Origin: JADJTT01 sp049306275
GTDB lineage: Bacteria > Bacteroidota > Bacteroidia > Chitinophagales > Saprospiraceae
DNA length: 64,000 nucleotides
NCBI GenBank assembly: GCA_049306275.1
Contig: JBAQQB010000057.1
Span: 1-64,000, forward strand
Reading direction: 5' to 3'
Below are positions 7,667 to 16,317 of this stretch, in pieces (the stretch's first letter is position 1; each line of letters begins with the position of its first letter). The position numbers and the translations under genes are program-made. The notes beneath the pieces are model-generated. The model worked only from the letters and a program-made list of their open reading frames with translations, had not been told where the DNA came from and made no database searches.

Positions 7667-8926
7667 ATGTTGAGACATTTTTTGCTACTGCTGTTTGTAA
7701 TGGTATTTACCACTTGCACCAGGGCCCAGGAGCCGAAGACCAACAGGCCTGACCAGATCGCAAAACCATATGTGGTGCTGATATCCCTCGACGGCTTCCG
7801 CTGGGACTATGTTGAGCGTTTTCAACCGCCTCACCTCAAGGCATTTATCGAGGAAGGGGTGACAGCGGATGCGATGATCCCCTGCTATCCTTCCAAGACA
7901 TTTCCCAACCATTACTCCATTGCCACGGGCATGCGCCCCATGCAGCACCGCCTGGTGGGCAACAGTTTTTACGATGCGAAGAAAGGAAAGGTCTATGCCA
8001 CCTCCAAGCGCGATATCGTGCAGGACGGCAGCTGGTACGGCGGCACGCCCATTTGGGTCAACGCCGAGTTGCAGGGCATGGTGTCGGCCAGCTATTTCTT
8101 CGTGGGCTCGGAAGCGGATGTCAAAGGGATAAGACCCTCCTATTACTACAACTACGACGGCTCGGTGCCCAATGAAAAGCGGGTAGAGAAAATGCTCGAA
8201 TGGCTGAGGCTGCCCGAAGCCAACCGGCCCCACCTGATCGCCGGGTATTTTTCCGACATGGATGATGCGGGGCACCGCTATGGGCCCAACGACGATGAGA
8301 ATCTCAAAAAAGTCTTGTTCGCCCTCGACGAAGTATTGGGCCAATTATTCGAGGGGGTGAAGAAACTGGATATTCCTGTCAACATCATCATCGTCTCCGA
8401 CCACGGCATGGCGGAGGTGGCGCTCGACCAGTTGATCCCCTTCGAGCCCCTGGAATCAGAAGAGGACTATATCCTCGTCAGCCAGGGCGCTTTGCTGCAT
8501 ATCTACCTCAAAGAAGGGGCTAATGCCGACTCTGTGATTCACCGCCTCCGGACGCTGGAGTGGGCCGAGCACTACACCGTGTACAAGGCAACGGATTTCC
8601 CGTATTACATCGGCCCGCGGCTCGACCCCCGGGTGGGCGATATCATCGTGTTGCCTGATTTTCCCTGGTATTTCACTTCCAGCCGTTCTTTCGCCTTTTT
8701 GAAAAACATGGGCCGCGGCGTCATGGGCGAACATGGTTACCCCACCGCCTACCGGGAAATGCACGGCATTTTCTACGCCGCCGGTCCCGCCTTTGAGCCC
8801 GGCGCCCGCGTCAAAGCCTTCGAAAACATCCACGTCTACCCTCTGATCTGCGAAATCCTGGGTCTGGAGGTACCCAAAGAGGTAGAGGGCTCAATAGAGG
8901 TGCTGAAGGGGGTGTTGAGGAAATAA
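7667..8926 (+). CDS. ENPP-type nucleotide pyrophosphatase/phosphodiesterase, exported
   Basis: This 419-residue alkaline-phosphatase-superfamily enzyme hydrolyses phosphodiester or pyrophosphate bonds with two metal ions. Visible metal and nucleophile residues are D42 in ISLDGFRWDY, the likely nucleophile T78 in PSKTFPNHYSIATG, DMDDAGHRYGP (about 197-206), VSDHGM (244-248) and a late EHGYPT histidine. A Sec signal peptide (about 1-20) indicates periplasmic location. The ATG at 7667 is used because it starts this signal peptide; the upstream TTG adds a poor sequence. Vertebrate relatives include nucleotide pyrophosphatases, a lysophospholipase D and an alkaline sphingomyelinase, so substrate is open. 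It is divergent from the acyltransferases. Confidence 0.85.
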   Translation: MLRHFLLLLFVMVFTTCTRAQEPKTNRPDQIAKPYVVLISLDGFRWDYVERFQPPHLKAFIEEGVTADAMIPCYPSKTFPNHYSIATGMRPMQHRLVGNSFYDAKKGKVYATSKRDIVQDGSWYGGTPIWVNAELQGMVSASYFFVGSEADVKGIRPSYYYNYDGSVPNEKRVEKMLEWLRLPEANRPHLIAGYFSDMDDAGHRYGPNDDENLKKVLFALDEVLGQLFEGVKKLDIPVNIIIVSDHGMAEVALDQLIPFEPLESEEDYILVSQGALLHIYLKEGANADSVIHRLRTLEWAEHYTVYKATDFPYYIGPRLDPRVGDIIVLPDFPWYFTSSRSFAFLKNMGRGVMGEHGYPTAYREMHGIFYAAGPAFEPGARVKAFENIHVYPLICEILGLEVPKEVEGSIEVLKGVLRK

Positions 8927-8960
8927 AAAAGGTCTTCCCCTCTTGCGAGAGAAAGACCTT
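8923..8960 (-). terminator. Intrinsic terminator after tRNA-Asn
   Basis: Read on the minus strand, AAGGTCTT and AAGACCTT form an 8-bp stem with an inner CTCT/AGAG pairing, followed by a T-rich run (TTTTTTATTT). It lies 7 bp beyond the tRNA 3' end. The T-run overlaps the stop codon of the convergent phosphodiesterase gene. Confidence 0.7.
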
Positions 8961-8966
8961 GTGAGG

Positions 8967-9040
8967 CGCCTCAGGTAGGACTCGAACCTACGACCTACGG
9001 ATTAACAGTCCGCCGCTCTAACCGGCTGAGCTACTGAGGC
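8967..9040 (-). tRNA. tRNA-Asn (GTT)
   Basis: The 74-nt cloverleaf has acceptor stem GCCTCAG/CTGAGGC, D-arm AGCTCAGCCGGTTAGAGC, anticodon loop CTGTTAA giving anticodon GTT, variable loop GGTC and T-arm GTAGGTTCGAGTCCTAC. The discriminator base is G. CCA is not encoded. A terminator hairpin follows directly. Confidence 0.95.
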
Positions 9041-9182
9041 TGATTTCGCCCTTTCTTTCAAAGGCGACGGCAAATTTACAGCATTTCCCTATCTTGCGCA
9101 ATCCTTGCGGAAAAAATATTTTCACTTTTTTCGAAGCCTCGTGAAAAGTTCCGTTCTTCGCATTCAAAACCCGCTGAATCAC

Positions 9183-10103
9183 ATGAGCTTATTGACCGTT
9201 GGCACTGTTGCATTTGATAGTATTGAAACCCCCTGGGGCAAAGCGGAGCGCATCGTTGGCGGCGCCGCTACGTACATTTCCCTGGCCGCCTCCTACTTCA
9301 GCCGCCCCGTACATCTGGTATCAGTCATCGGCGACGATTTTCCGGATGGCGAACTCCGGCATATGGAGAGCCGGGGCGTCGACCTGGAAGGCCTTCAACG
9401 CTTGGAGGGCGAGCGCTCCTTCTTCTGGGCGGGGCGCTACCACGACAACATGAACGCCCGCGACACCCTCGATACCCAGCTCAACGTGCTGGCCGATTTC
9501 GACCCGGTGCTGCCGCCAGCCTACCGCAAACCGGCTTTCCTCATGCTTGGCAACCTCACGCCAGCCGTGCAGCGCCGCGTGCTCGACCAACTGGAAGAAC
9601 GCCCCCGCCTCGTGGTGCTCGACACGATGAACTTCTGGATGAACACGGCCCTCGACAGCCTCATGGAAGTCATCGCCCGCGTCGACGTCCTGGTGATCAA
9701 CGACGAGGAGGCCCGTCAACTATCGGGCGAGCATTCGCTGGTCAAAGCCTCTGAGAAGATACTCAAAATGGGCCCCCAAACCCTCGTCATCAAAAAAGGC
9801 GAACACGGCGCCCTGCTGTTCTCCGGCGAGTCGGTCTTCTTCGCTCCCGCACTGCCCCTGGCCGAAGTCTTCGATCCCACCGGCGCAGGCGACACCTTCG
9901 CCGGCGGCTTTGTCGGCTATCTGGCCCAAACAGGCGATCTTTCTTTCGAAAATATGAAACGCGCCGTGATCTACGGCTCGGCGATGGCGTCCTTCTGCGT
10001 GGAGCGCTTCGGCATCGAACGCCTCAAGGAGCTGACGGATATCGATATCAAAAAGCGGGTGCAGGCTTTTGTCAACCTGGTGAACTTCGACGCCCAGCTC
10101 TAA
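9183..10103 (+). CDS. PfkB-family sugar/nucleoside kinase
   Basis: This 306-residue ribokinase-fold enzyme phosphorylates an alcohol group using ATP. The N-terminal VGTVAFDSIETPWG and GGAATYISLAAS segments match the PfkB substrate-binding side, and the diagnostic C-terminal motif DPTGAGDTFAGGF (about 245-257) supplies the catalytic aspartate and anion hole. The ATG at 9183 is chosen because the upstream extension (from 9105) is Phe/Lys-rich and precedes the first strand. The physiological sugar cannot be told. The gene overlaps rlmN tail-to-tail by three bases. Confidence 0.85.
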   Translation: MSLLTVGTVAFDSIETPWGKAERIVGGAATYISLAASYFSRPVHLVSVIGDDFPDGELRHMESRGVDLEGLQRLEGERSFFWAGRYHDNMNARDTLDTQLNVLADFDPVLPPAYRKPAFLMLGNLTPAVQRRVLDQLEERPRLVVLDTMNFWMNTALDSLMEVIARVDVLVINDEEARQLSGEHSLVKASEKILKMGPQTLVIKKGEHGALLFSGESVFFAPALPLAEVFDPTGAGDTFAGGFVGYLAQTGDLSFENMKRAVIYGSAMASFCVERFGIERLKELTDIDIKKRVQAFVNLVNFDAQL

Positions 10104-11155
10104 TCTCCCTTATTCGCCAACTGCCCGCAGGCTGCGTCGATGTCCTTGCCGCGGCTGCGGCGCACGGTGACCATGACGTCGTGCCTGCGCAGGTGCGCGG
10201 CGAAAGCGTCGATCTGATCTTCCTCCGATTTTTCAAAGGAAGCCCCGTCGATGGGGTTGTATTCGATGATGTTGACCCGCACCGGGAAACGGCGGCACAG
10301 GCGCACGAGGTTGGAAGCATCCTGCAGGCTGTCGTTGAAGCCCCGCAGCGCGATATACTCGTAGCTGATCCTGTTTTTGGTGGTCTGGTAGAAATAGTCG
10401 ATGGCGTCCATCAGCGAGCGCAGGTCGTTCTGCTCGTTGATGGGCATGATCTCGTCGCGCTTGGCGTCGTCGGCCGCGTGCAGCGAGAGGGCCAGGTTGA
10501 CCTTGGCGCCGTCGTCGGCCATCTTGCGGATCATCTTGGCAATGCCGGCGGTGCTGACGGTGATGCGGCGCGGCGACATGCCCAGCCCGTCGGGCGCCGT
10601 GATGCGCTCAATGCTCTCCATGACGTTGCTGTAGGCGAGCAGAGGCTCCCCCATGCCCATGTATACGATGTTGGTCAGGGGGTGGCCGAAGGTCTGGAGC
10701 GACTGCTCGTTGACCAGCACCACCTGGTCGTAGATCTCCGCGGGGTCGAGGTTGCGCACCCGCTTCATCTGGCCCGTGGCGCAGAACTTGCAAGTCAGGC
10801 TGCAGCCCACCTGGCAGGAAACGCAGACGGTGTAGCGGTTTTCATCGGGCACGGGGATGAGCACCGACTCGATGAGGTGGCCGTCGTGGAGGCGGAAGCG
10901 GGTTTTGATCGTTCCGTCGAAGCTGCGCTGCACCTTGTCTTCCGCGATGGCGTTGATGAGGAAGTTGCCGCTCAGCTTCTCGCGCAGCGGTTTGGAGAGG
11001 TTGCTCATGTCTTCGAATGAGCGCGCGCTCTTTTTCCAAAGCCATTCCCACACCTGCCGGGCGCGGAACTTCTTTTCCCCCAGGTTTTCAAAATAGGCCT
11101 CCAGGTCGGGAAGGCTCAGCTTGCGGATGTCTAGTTTTGCGGCAGTTTCGATCAT
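10100..11155 (-). CDS. rlmN: Dual-specificity 23S rRNA A2503 / tRNA A37 C2-methyltransferase
   Basis: This 351-residue radical-SAM enzyme methylates C2 of A2503 in 23S rRNA and of A37 in some tRNAs. The radical-SAM triad is C118, C122 and C125 in GCSLTCKFCATGQM. The second catalytic cysteine lies near the C-terminus in DIDAACGQL (C343), and GMGEPLLAY and the SLHAADD segment are also typical. Length matches the family. It is a single gene on the minus strand, converging on the PfkB kinase. The related Cfr resistance enzyme differs in the N-terminal region, and housekeeping RlmN fits better. Confidence 0.96.
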   Translation of the reverse strand: MIETAAKLDIRKLSLPDLEAYFENLGEKKFRARQVWEWLWKKSARSFEDMSNLSKPLREKLSGNFLINAIAEDKVQRSFDGTIKTRFRLHDGHLIESVLIPVPDENRYTVCVSCQVGCSLTCKFCATGQMKRVRNLDPAEIYDQVVLVNEQSLQTFGHPLTNIVYMGMGEPLLAYSNVMESIERITAPDGLGMSPRRITVSTAGIAKMIRKMADDGAKVNLALSLHAADDAKRDEIMPINEQNDLRSLMDAIDYFYQTTKNRISYEYIALRGFNDSLQDASNLVRLCRRFPVRVNIIEYNPIDGASFEKSEEDQIDAFAAHLRRHDVMVTVRRSRGKDIDAACGQLANKGD

Positions 11156-11185
11156 TGCTCAAATAACACCTCAGAGCGGTTTTGG

Positions 11186-12358
11186 TTACTTCGGTCCTTG
11201 TTTTTTCGGAAGTTGTATGGTAAAAGTGGTTCCTTCATTTTCCACCGATTTTCTCACGTAGATCTTGCCCGAGTGGTAATGCTCGATGATGCGTTTGGCC
11301 AGGGAGAGGCCCAGTCCCCAGCCCCGTTTTTTGGTGGTATAACCCGGCTCGAAGACCTTTCTGAATTTGTTGGCCGGAATGCCCTTCCCCGTATCGCTGA
11401 TGTCGATATAGACCCAATCAGGGTCGTGGTGCACTTCGGCGGAGAGCTTGCCCTTGCCTTCCATGGCGTCGAGGGCGTTGCGCATGAGGTTTTCCAGCAC
11501 CCAGGCGAAGAGGTGTTGGTTGATGTAGACGAGCAGAGGGGCCTGGGATTTGCCGGGGAAGGAAAATTCAACTTTGCGAGGGGCCCGGGCTTGCATGTAC
11601 TCGCGTGCGTTCTCCAATTCGGTGAAGATGTCGATGGGCTGGAGTTCGGGCGCCGAACCGATTTTGGAGAAGCGGTCGGCGATCAGTTCCAGGCGGCTGA
11701 CGTCGTTGCGCAGTTCATGCACCACTTCCTGCACTTCCTGGTCTTCGCCCCTGATCAACTTCAGGTGTTCGAGCCAGCCGATGATGGCGGAGGTAGGGGT
11801 GCCCAGCTGGTGGGCCGTCTCCTTGGCCATGCCCACCCATACCCGGTTTTGCTCCGCCCGCCTGGCTGTGCTGAAGCCGATGTAGCCGAAGCCGATAAAC
11901 ACGCCGATCAGCACCAGCTGCACCAGTGGGAAGTATTCGAGCAGGGTCAGGAGGTTGGACTGTTTGAAATACAGCCGCTGGGCGAAGCCTTCGATGGGCT
12001 CCACGCCTTCCTCCCGCATGCGTTTGAGTTCTTCTTCGAGAAATGTCCGGCTGGTATCGCGCCCCCCGCCAAAGTTGAAGGCGTCGACGATCTGGTCGCG
12101 CTCGTCGACCAGAATGACGGGGATGGTGGTGTTGGCCTTGAGAATTTCCGTGTGGAGAGTGAAATCGATGCAGGGGTCGCACTCCATGGGCAGTGGCTTG
12201 GCGATCGATTCCTGGGCCATCAGCCAGTGCTGTACCTTGTGGCGCTCCTCGGCGGCCAACTGGGAGGTGACGTAGTTGGTATAGCCCAGCGAGATGAGAA
12301 CGATGAGGAGGCCGCCGGCCGCCAGATACCATTTCCACCTGGATTTATTTTCGTACAT
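11186..12358 (-). CDS. Membrane sensor histidine kinase, orphan
   Basis: This 390-residue kinase starts at the ATG at 12358 (MYENKSRWKWY); longer upstream frames would run into the divergent ugd gene. Two membrane segments (about 11-30 and 175-195) enclose a periplasmic sensor containing an unusual CDPC cysteine pair. The H-box is METAHQLGTP-like (AKETAHQLGTPTSAIIGW), followed by N-box NLMRNALDAM, G1 DTGKGIP and G2 GWGLGLSLAKRIIEH. This H-box form is common in Bacteroidota kinases. No response regulator is adjacent, so the partner is unknown. It ends 31 bp upstream of rlmN and may be co-transcribed with it. Confidence 0.9.
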   Translation of the reverse strand: MYENKSRWKWYLAAGGLLIVLISLGYTNYVTSQLAAEERHKVQHWLMAQESIAKPLPMECDPCIDFTLHTEILKANTTIPVILVDERDQIVDAFNFGGGRDTSRTFLEEELKRMREEGVEPIEGFAQRLYFKQSNLLTLLEYFPLVQLVLIGVFIGFGYIGFSTARRAEQNRVWVGMAKETAHQLGTPTSAIIGWLEHLKLIRGEDQEVQEVVHELRNDVSRLELIADRFSKIGSAPELQPIDIFTELENAREYMQARAPRKVEFSFPGKSQAPLLVYINQHLFAWVLENLMRNALDAMEGKGKLSAEVHHDPDWVYIDISDTGKGIPANKFRKVFEPGYTTKKRGWGLGLSLAKRIIEHYHSGKIYVRKSVENEGTTFTIQLPKKQGPK

Positions 12359-12454
12359 AACGGTGCTGCGCGGTTTAGGGCGCGCTTCGGCAAAAATAAC
12401 GAAACAAAACGGCTTCCTGGGGTGTATGCATATGGCCGAAAGTTCAAAATAGTT

Positions 12455-12462
12455 TAATTTTG
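12455..12462 (+). promoter_or_regulatory. -7 box TAATTTTG upstream of ugd
   Basis: Perfect TAnnTTTG match 24 bp before the ugd start codon. No good -33 TTTG was seen at 19-22 bp upstream. Confidence 0.45.
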
Positions 12463-12485
12463 GCCCTTCAATAAACCTCCACCCC

Positions 12486-13811
12486 ATGAAAATAGCCGTA
12501 ATTGGAACCGGATACGTCGGCCTGGTAACAGGCACCTGCTTCGCAGAAACTGGCAATACCGTTACCTGTGTGGATATCGACGCCGAAAAGGTCGCACGCC
12601 TGCAAGCCGGCGAGATACCGATCTACGAACCAGGCCTCGACGTCCTGTTCGAACGCAATTCCCGCCAGGGCCGCCTCCTTTTTACCACCAGCCTGGAAAG
12701 CGCGGTGAAAGATGCAAAGATCATCTTCCTCGCCCTGCCCACGCCTCCGGGCGCCGACGGCTCCGCCGATCTCTCCTTTGTGCTGGGCGTAGCCCGGCAG
12801 CTATCGGGTATGATCGTGGACTATAAAGTGATCGTCGATAAAAGCACCGTGCCGGTCGGCACGGCCGAACAAGTGCACGCCATCATGGCCGAAAACCTCT
12901 CCGAAGACCTCTTCGATGTGGTCTCCAACCCCGAATTCCTGCGCGAAGGAGTGGCAGTCGACGACTTCCTCAAACCCGACCGGGTGGTGGTGGGTACCCG
13001 CTCCGAAAAAGCCCGCAAGATCATGGGCCAATTGTACGAGCCTTTCGTCCGCCAGGGCAACCCCATTCTCTTTATGGACGAGCGCTCGGCTGAGATGACC
13101 AAATACGCGGCCAACGCCTACCTGGCCACCCGCATCACCTTCATGAACGAGATCGCCAACCTCTGCGAGCGAGTGGGCGCCAACGTCGACATGGTGCGCC
13201 TGGGTATGGGCAGCGATACCCGCATCGGCAAGCGCTTCCTCTTCCCCGGCGTGGGCTATGGCGGCAGCTGCTTCCCCAAAGACGTGCAGGCCCTGGCTAA
13301 AACGGCCGGCGAATACCACTACGACTTCAAGATCCTCCACTCCGTTATGGACGTCAATACTTCGCAGAAAATCCGCCTGGTCGACAAGATCAAGGCCTAT
13401 TTCGGCGACAACCTCAGCGGCAAGACCATCGCGCTGTGGGGCCTGGCCTTCAAGCCCAACACCGACGACATCCGCGAAGCGCCCGCGCTCTTCACCATCG
13501 ACGGCCTGTTGGCAGCAGGAGCCAAAGTCAAGGCCTTCGACCCCGAAGCCATGGGTAATGTGCGCGCCATTTACGGCGATCGCGTAACCTTCGCCAAAGA
13601 CCAATACGACGCCCTGCTGGGCGCCGATGCCCTGGCCATCGTGACCGAGTGGGCCGTTTTCCGCTCGCCGAGTCTGGATGTCATGAAAGAACTGCTCAAA
13701 AAGCCTCTGGTGTTCGACGGGCGCAACCTGTACGACCTCGATCAGATGCGCGAAGCAGGCTTCTACTACGAGAGCATCGGTCGCGATACTGTTAACGGAT
13801 TGGCTTCCTGA
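12486..13811 (+). CDS. ugd: UDP-glucose 6-dehydrogenase
   Basis: This 441-residue enzyme oxidises UDP-glucose to UDP-glucuronate with two NAD+, supplying envelope polysaccharide synthesis. The N-terminal Rossmann motif is GTGYVGLVTG, with DKSTVPVGT in the substrate domain and the catalytic cysteine in GVGYGGSCFPKD. The C-terminal UDP-binding domain contains LWGLAFKPNTDDIREAPA. Length is typical. It lies alone between a divergent kinase and a downstream lipoprotein gene, with no polysaccharide cluster nearby. Confidence 0.95.
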   Translation: MKIAVIGTGYVGLVTGTCFAETGNTVTCVDIDAEKVARLQAGEIPIYEPGLDVLFERNSRQGRLLFTTSLESAVKDAKIIFLALPTPPGADGSADLSFVLGVARQLSGMIVDYKVIVDKSTVPVGTAEQVHAIMAENLSEDLFDVVSNPEFLREGVAVDDFLKPDRVVVGTRSEKARKIMGQLYEPFVRQGNPILFMDERSAEMTKYAANAYLATRITFMNEIANLCERVGANVDMVRLGMGSDTRIGKRFLFPGVGYGGSCFPKDVQALAKTAGEYHYDFKILHSVMDVNTSQKIRLVDKIKAYFGDNLSGKTIALWGLAFKPNTDDIREAPALFTIDGLLAAGAKVKAFDPEAMGNVRAIYGDRVTFAKDQYDALLGADALAIVTEWAVFRSPSLDVMKELLKKPLVFDGRNLYDLDQMREAGFYYESIGRDTVNGLAS

Positions 13812-13863
13812 CCGGGAAGAAATATTTCGTAAAATTCGCCGTTTATCTGGAAACCACAACGCC

Positions 13864-14475
13864 ATGAGATACGCATCCATCCTCATGCTCGCCCTTCTTT
13901 CCTTCGCTTCCTGCGGGAAAACAGAGTGGGTCGAAGTGCACGACGACCAGGGCAACCTGGTGGAGAAATTCCAGCGCAATAAAAAAGACTTCGCCAAAGA
14001 GGGCAAATACCTCGCTTTTTTCCCCGAAGGAGAAAAAGAAGAGGAAGCTACCTATGTGCGCGACACACTCGACGGGCTGCGCACCATTTTTTACCGCAAC
14101 GGCAAACCCCAGATCGTCGAACAATACAAGATGGGGTTGTTCGAAGGCCCCTACAAGGCCTACTACGAAAACGGCCAGCTGGAGATTGAGGGCAATTACG
14201 TCTTCAATTCCATGACGGGGCTCTGGAAACGCTATTACGAAAACGGACAACTTATGGAAGAGGTGTTGTTCGTGGACAACCAGGAAAACGGCCCCTTCGT
14301 GGAATACCATGAGAACGGCAAGCCCAGGGCCAAAGGCGCCTACCTGGAAGGCGACTTTGAACACGGCCCCCTCGAACTGTACGACGAAAACGGCGAACTG
14401 GAAAAGAAGATGGACTGCGACAAGGGCATTTGCCGCACCGTCTGGTCCCGTGATACCCTACCTTCTCCACAATAA
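13864..14475 (+). CDS. Lipoprotein with MORN-variant (toxin-antitoxin YwqK-like) repeats
   Basis: This 203-residue protein begins with a lipoprotein-like signal (MRYASILMLALLSFASC, cysteine 17). The rest is made of repeats of the form YYENGQLxxEGxYxxGxxxGxWxxY: FYRNGKPQIVEQYKMG, YYENGQLEIEGNYV, YYENGQLMEEVLFVD, YHENGKPRAKGAYLEG and YDENGELEKKM. These MORN-variant beta-hairpins are common in Bacteroidota envelope proteins and have no assigned enzyme activity. The following porQ gene starts 12 bp downstream, so the two are probably co-transcribed. Confidence 0.75.
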   Translation: MRYASILMLALLSFASCGKTEWVEVHDDQGNLVEKFQRNKKDFAKEGKYLAFFPEGEKEEEATYVRDTLDGLRTIFYRNGKPQIVEQYKMGLFEGPYKAYYENGQLEIEGNYVFNSMTGLWKRYYENGQLMEEVLFVDNQENGPFVEYHENGKPRAKGAYLEGDFEHGPLELYDENGELEKKMDCDKGICRTVWSRDTLPSPQ

Positions 14476-14487
14476 AACGAACCCGCC

Positions 14488-15555
14488 ATGCGCATCTTTT
14501 TACTTGCTCTGATCACCATGGGCTTCGCCGCCTCCCTTCCGGCCCAGATCGTGGGGGGCGAACACGTCTATTCCTTCCTGCGCTTTGCGCCTTCTGCACG
14601 CGTCACAGCCCTGGGTGGCAGCCTCAACGCGGTGCGCGACGACGACGTCAACCTGGCCTTTGCCAACCCATCCCTGCTCAATCCGGCGATGCACAACGCT
14701 CTGTCTTTCAGCCACAATTTCCATCTCGCAGGCATCCAAAACGGCTATGCCGTGTACGGGCGCCATCTCAAAAAATGGGACTTCACCCTGCACGGCGGCG
14801 TGCAGTACGTCAACTACGGAACCTTCGACGCCACCAATGAAATCGGTCAGGTCACGGGCGATTTCAAGGCGGCGGAATACGCCGTCACCGTAGGGGCGGG
14901 TAAGCAATTATACGAAAGGCTCTCCGTGGGCGCCAACCTCAAGTGGGTTACCTCCCAACTCGAGAGTTACAACTCCATGGGCCTGGCGGCCGACCTGGCG
15001 GCGACCTTCCACGATACCACCCGGCGGCTCGCCATCACCTTGCTGGTGCGCAACGCGGGCATGCAGCTGAGCACTTACCGCGAGGGCAACCGCGAAACCC
15101 TGCCTTTCGATATGCAACTGGGTCTTTCCCACCGCCTCAAATACCTGCCCTTCCGCATCTCCGTCACCTACCACCACCTGCACCGCTGGAACGTGCTCTA
15201 CGACGACCCCAATTCGGAAGAAGACATCCTGATCTTCCCGGGGCAGGAGCCACAGGAGAATAAATTCGGCATGCTGGCCGACAACTTTTTCCGCCACTTC
15301 ATCTTCGGCGGCGAATTCCTATTCGGGAAAAAAGAACCCCTGCGCGTGCGGGTGGGCTACAACCACATGGCCCGGCAGGAATTGTCGGTCGACAATTTCC
15401 GAAGCCTGACCGGCTTCTCCTTCGGCTTCGGCATCAAGATCAACCGCTTCCGCATTGATTACGGCCGCGGCGTCACCCACCTGGCCGGCGGGCTCAACCA
15501 TTTTACGCTCTCTACCAACCTGGCCGAGTTTTCGCATAAACGCATGCTGGATTGA
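14488..15555 (+). CDS. porQ: Type IX secretion system protein PorQ
   Basis: This 355-residue protein has a Sec signal peptide (MRIFLLALITMGFAASLPAQ) followed by an outer-membrane beta-barrel of the PorQ/PorV style. The opening GGEHVYSFLRFAPSARVTALGG and the NPSLLNPAMHNALSFSH segment are characteristic of PorQ. PorQ is part of the T9SS attachment apparatus that places cargo such as CTD proteins (for example the product of 2917-3972) on the surface. The assignment to PorQ rather than another FadL-like barrel rests on the N-terminal motif. Confidence 0.8.
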   Translation: MRIFLLALITMGFAASLPAQIVGGEHVYSFLRFAPSARVTALGGSLNAVRDDDVNLAFANPSLLNPAMHNALSFSHNFHLAGIQNGYAVYGRHLKKWDFTLHGGVQYVNYGTFDATNEIGQVTGDFKAAEYAVTVGAGKQLYERLSVGANLKWVTSQLESYNSMGLAADLAATFHDTTRRLAITLLVRNAGMQLSTYREGNRETLPFDMQLGLSHRLKYLPFRISVTYHHLHRWNVLYDDPNSEEDILIFPGQEPQENKFGMLADNFFRHFIFGGEFLFGKKEPLRVRVGYNHMARQELSVDNFRSLTGFSFGFGIKINRFRIDYGRGVTHLAGGLNHFTLSTNLAEFSHKRMLD

Positions 15556-15653
15556 GGTATGCATGTTAAAAAAATGCAGCATCTCTCCCCAATTCCGTGT
15601 AAATTGTCATTTAAAGGATCGTTTCAATAATTATTTCCCGATTTTCGGGATTG

Positions 15654-15684
15654 AAATGTGCGACCTCGGAGAGGTCGCACATTT
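15654..15684. terminator. Strong hairpin between porQ and the ECF sigma gene
   Basis: A perfect 14-bp stem (AAATGTGCGACCTC with its reverse complement) with a 3-nt loop, followed by ATTCTTCT. It lies 99 bp after porQ. A second nested hairpin (TTTCAAT...CCCGA-ttt-TCGGG-ATTGAAA) is just upstream. It may end porQ transcription, although the T-tract is poor. Confidence 0.5.
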
Positions 15685-15768
15685 GATTCTTCTAAATCGT
15701 GAGGTAATCTTCGCAAGAATCCTAAGCAGCGAAAAGACCTCCAGGGGCGTCTAAATGATTGACCGATA

Positions 15769-16317
15769 ATGTCCGAACATTTGACTGATAAGGAGTTGAT
15801 TGAGGGATGTATCCGGGAAGACCGCCGGTGCCAGATGGAGCTTTTCCGGCGGTTTGCCGGAAAGATGATGGCCGTATGCCGCCGCTACGCCCGGCACGAG
15901 CTCGAAGCCGAAGACATCCTTCAGGACGCTTTCATCAAGGTGTTCGACAATCTGGACAAGTTTGAATTCAAGGGCTCTTTCGAGGGCTGGATCCGCCGCA
16001 TCGTGGTCAACACGGCGCTGAAAAACTTTCAGCGGGCCAGTTTTCAAAAGGAGCAGATGGGACTGGAGTCGTTCGAGGAACAATCGCTCGACCCCGAAGC
16101 CGTCTCCAACCTCCAGGAAGAGGAGCTGATGGACCTGATCTCCAAATTGCCCGACGGCTACCGCGTAGTATTCAACCTCTACGTCATTGAGGGGTTCAGT
16201 CACAAGGAAATCGCCGATATGCTGGAGATCGGGGAGAGCACCTCCAGGTCGCAGCTGGTCAAGGCCAGAAAGATGTTGAAAGAACAGATTCAGAAAATTC
16301 AAATGATCGTACTATGA
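15769..16317 (+). CDS. ECF-type RNA polymerase sigma-70 factor
   Basis: This 182-residue sigma factor has region 2 (about 20-90, with DILQDAFIKVFDNLDKFEFKGSFEGWIRRI) and region 4 (about 120-175, LPDGYRVVFNLYVIEGFSHKEIADML) and no region 1 or 3, which defines the ECF group. Such factors recruit core polymerase to envelope-stress or transport genes. Its stop overlaps the start of the next gene (ATGA), so the two are translationally coupled and the next product is the likely anti-sigma partner. Its start codon at 15769 follows a hairpin-rich leader. Confidence 0.93.
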   Translation: MSEHLTDKELIEGCIREDRRCQMELFRRFAGKMMAVCRRYARHELEAEDILQDAFIKVFDNLDKFEFKGSFEGWIRRIVVNTALKNFQRASFQKEQMGLESFEEQSLDPEAVSNLQEEELMDLISKLPDGYRVVFNLYVIEGFSHKEIADMLEIGESTSRSQLVKARKMLKEQIQKIQMIVL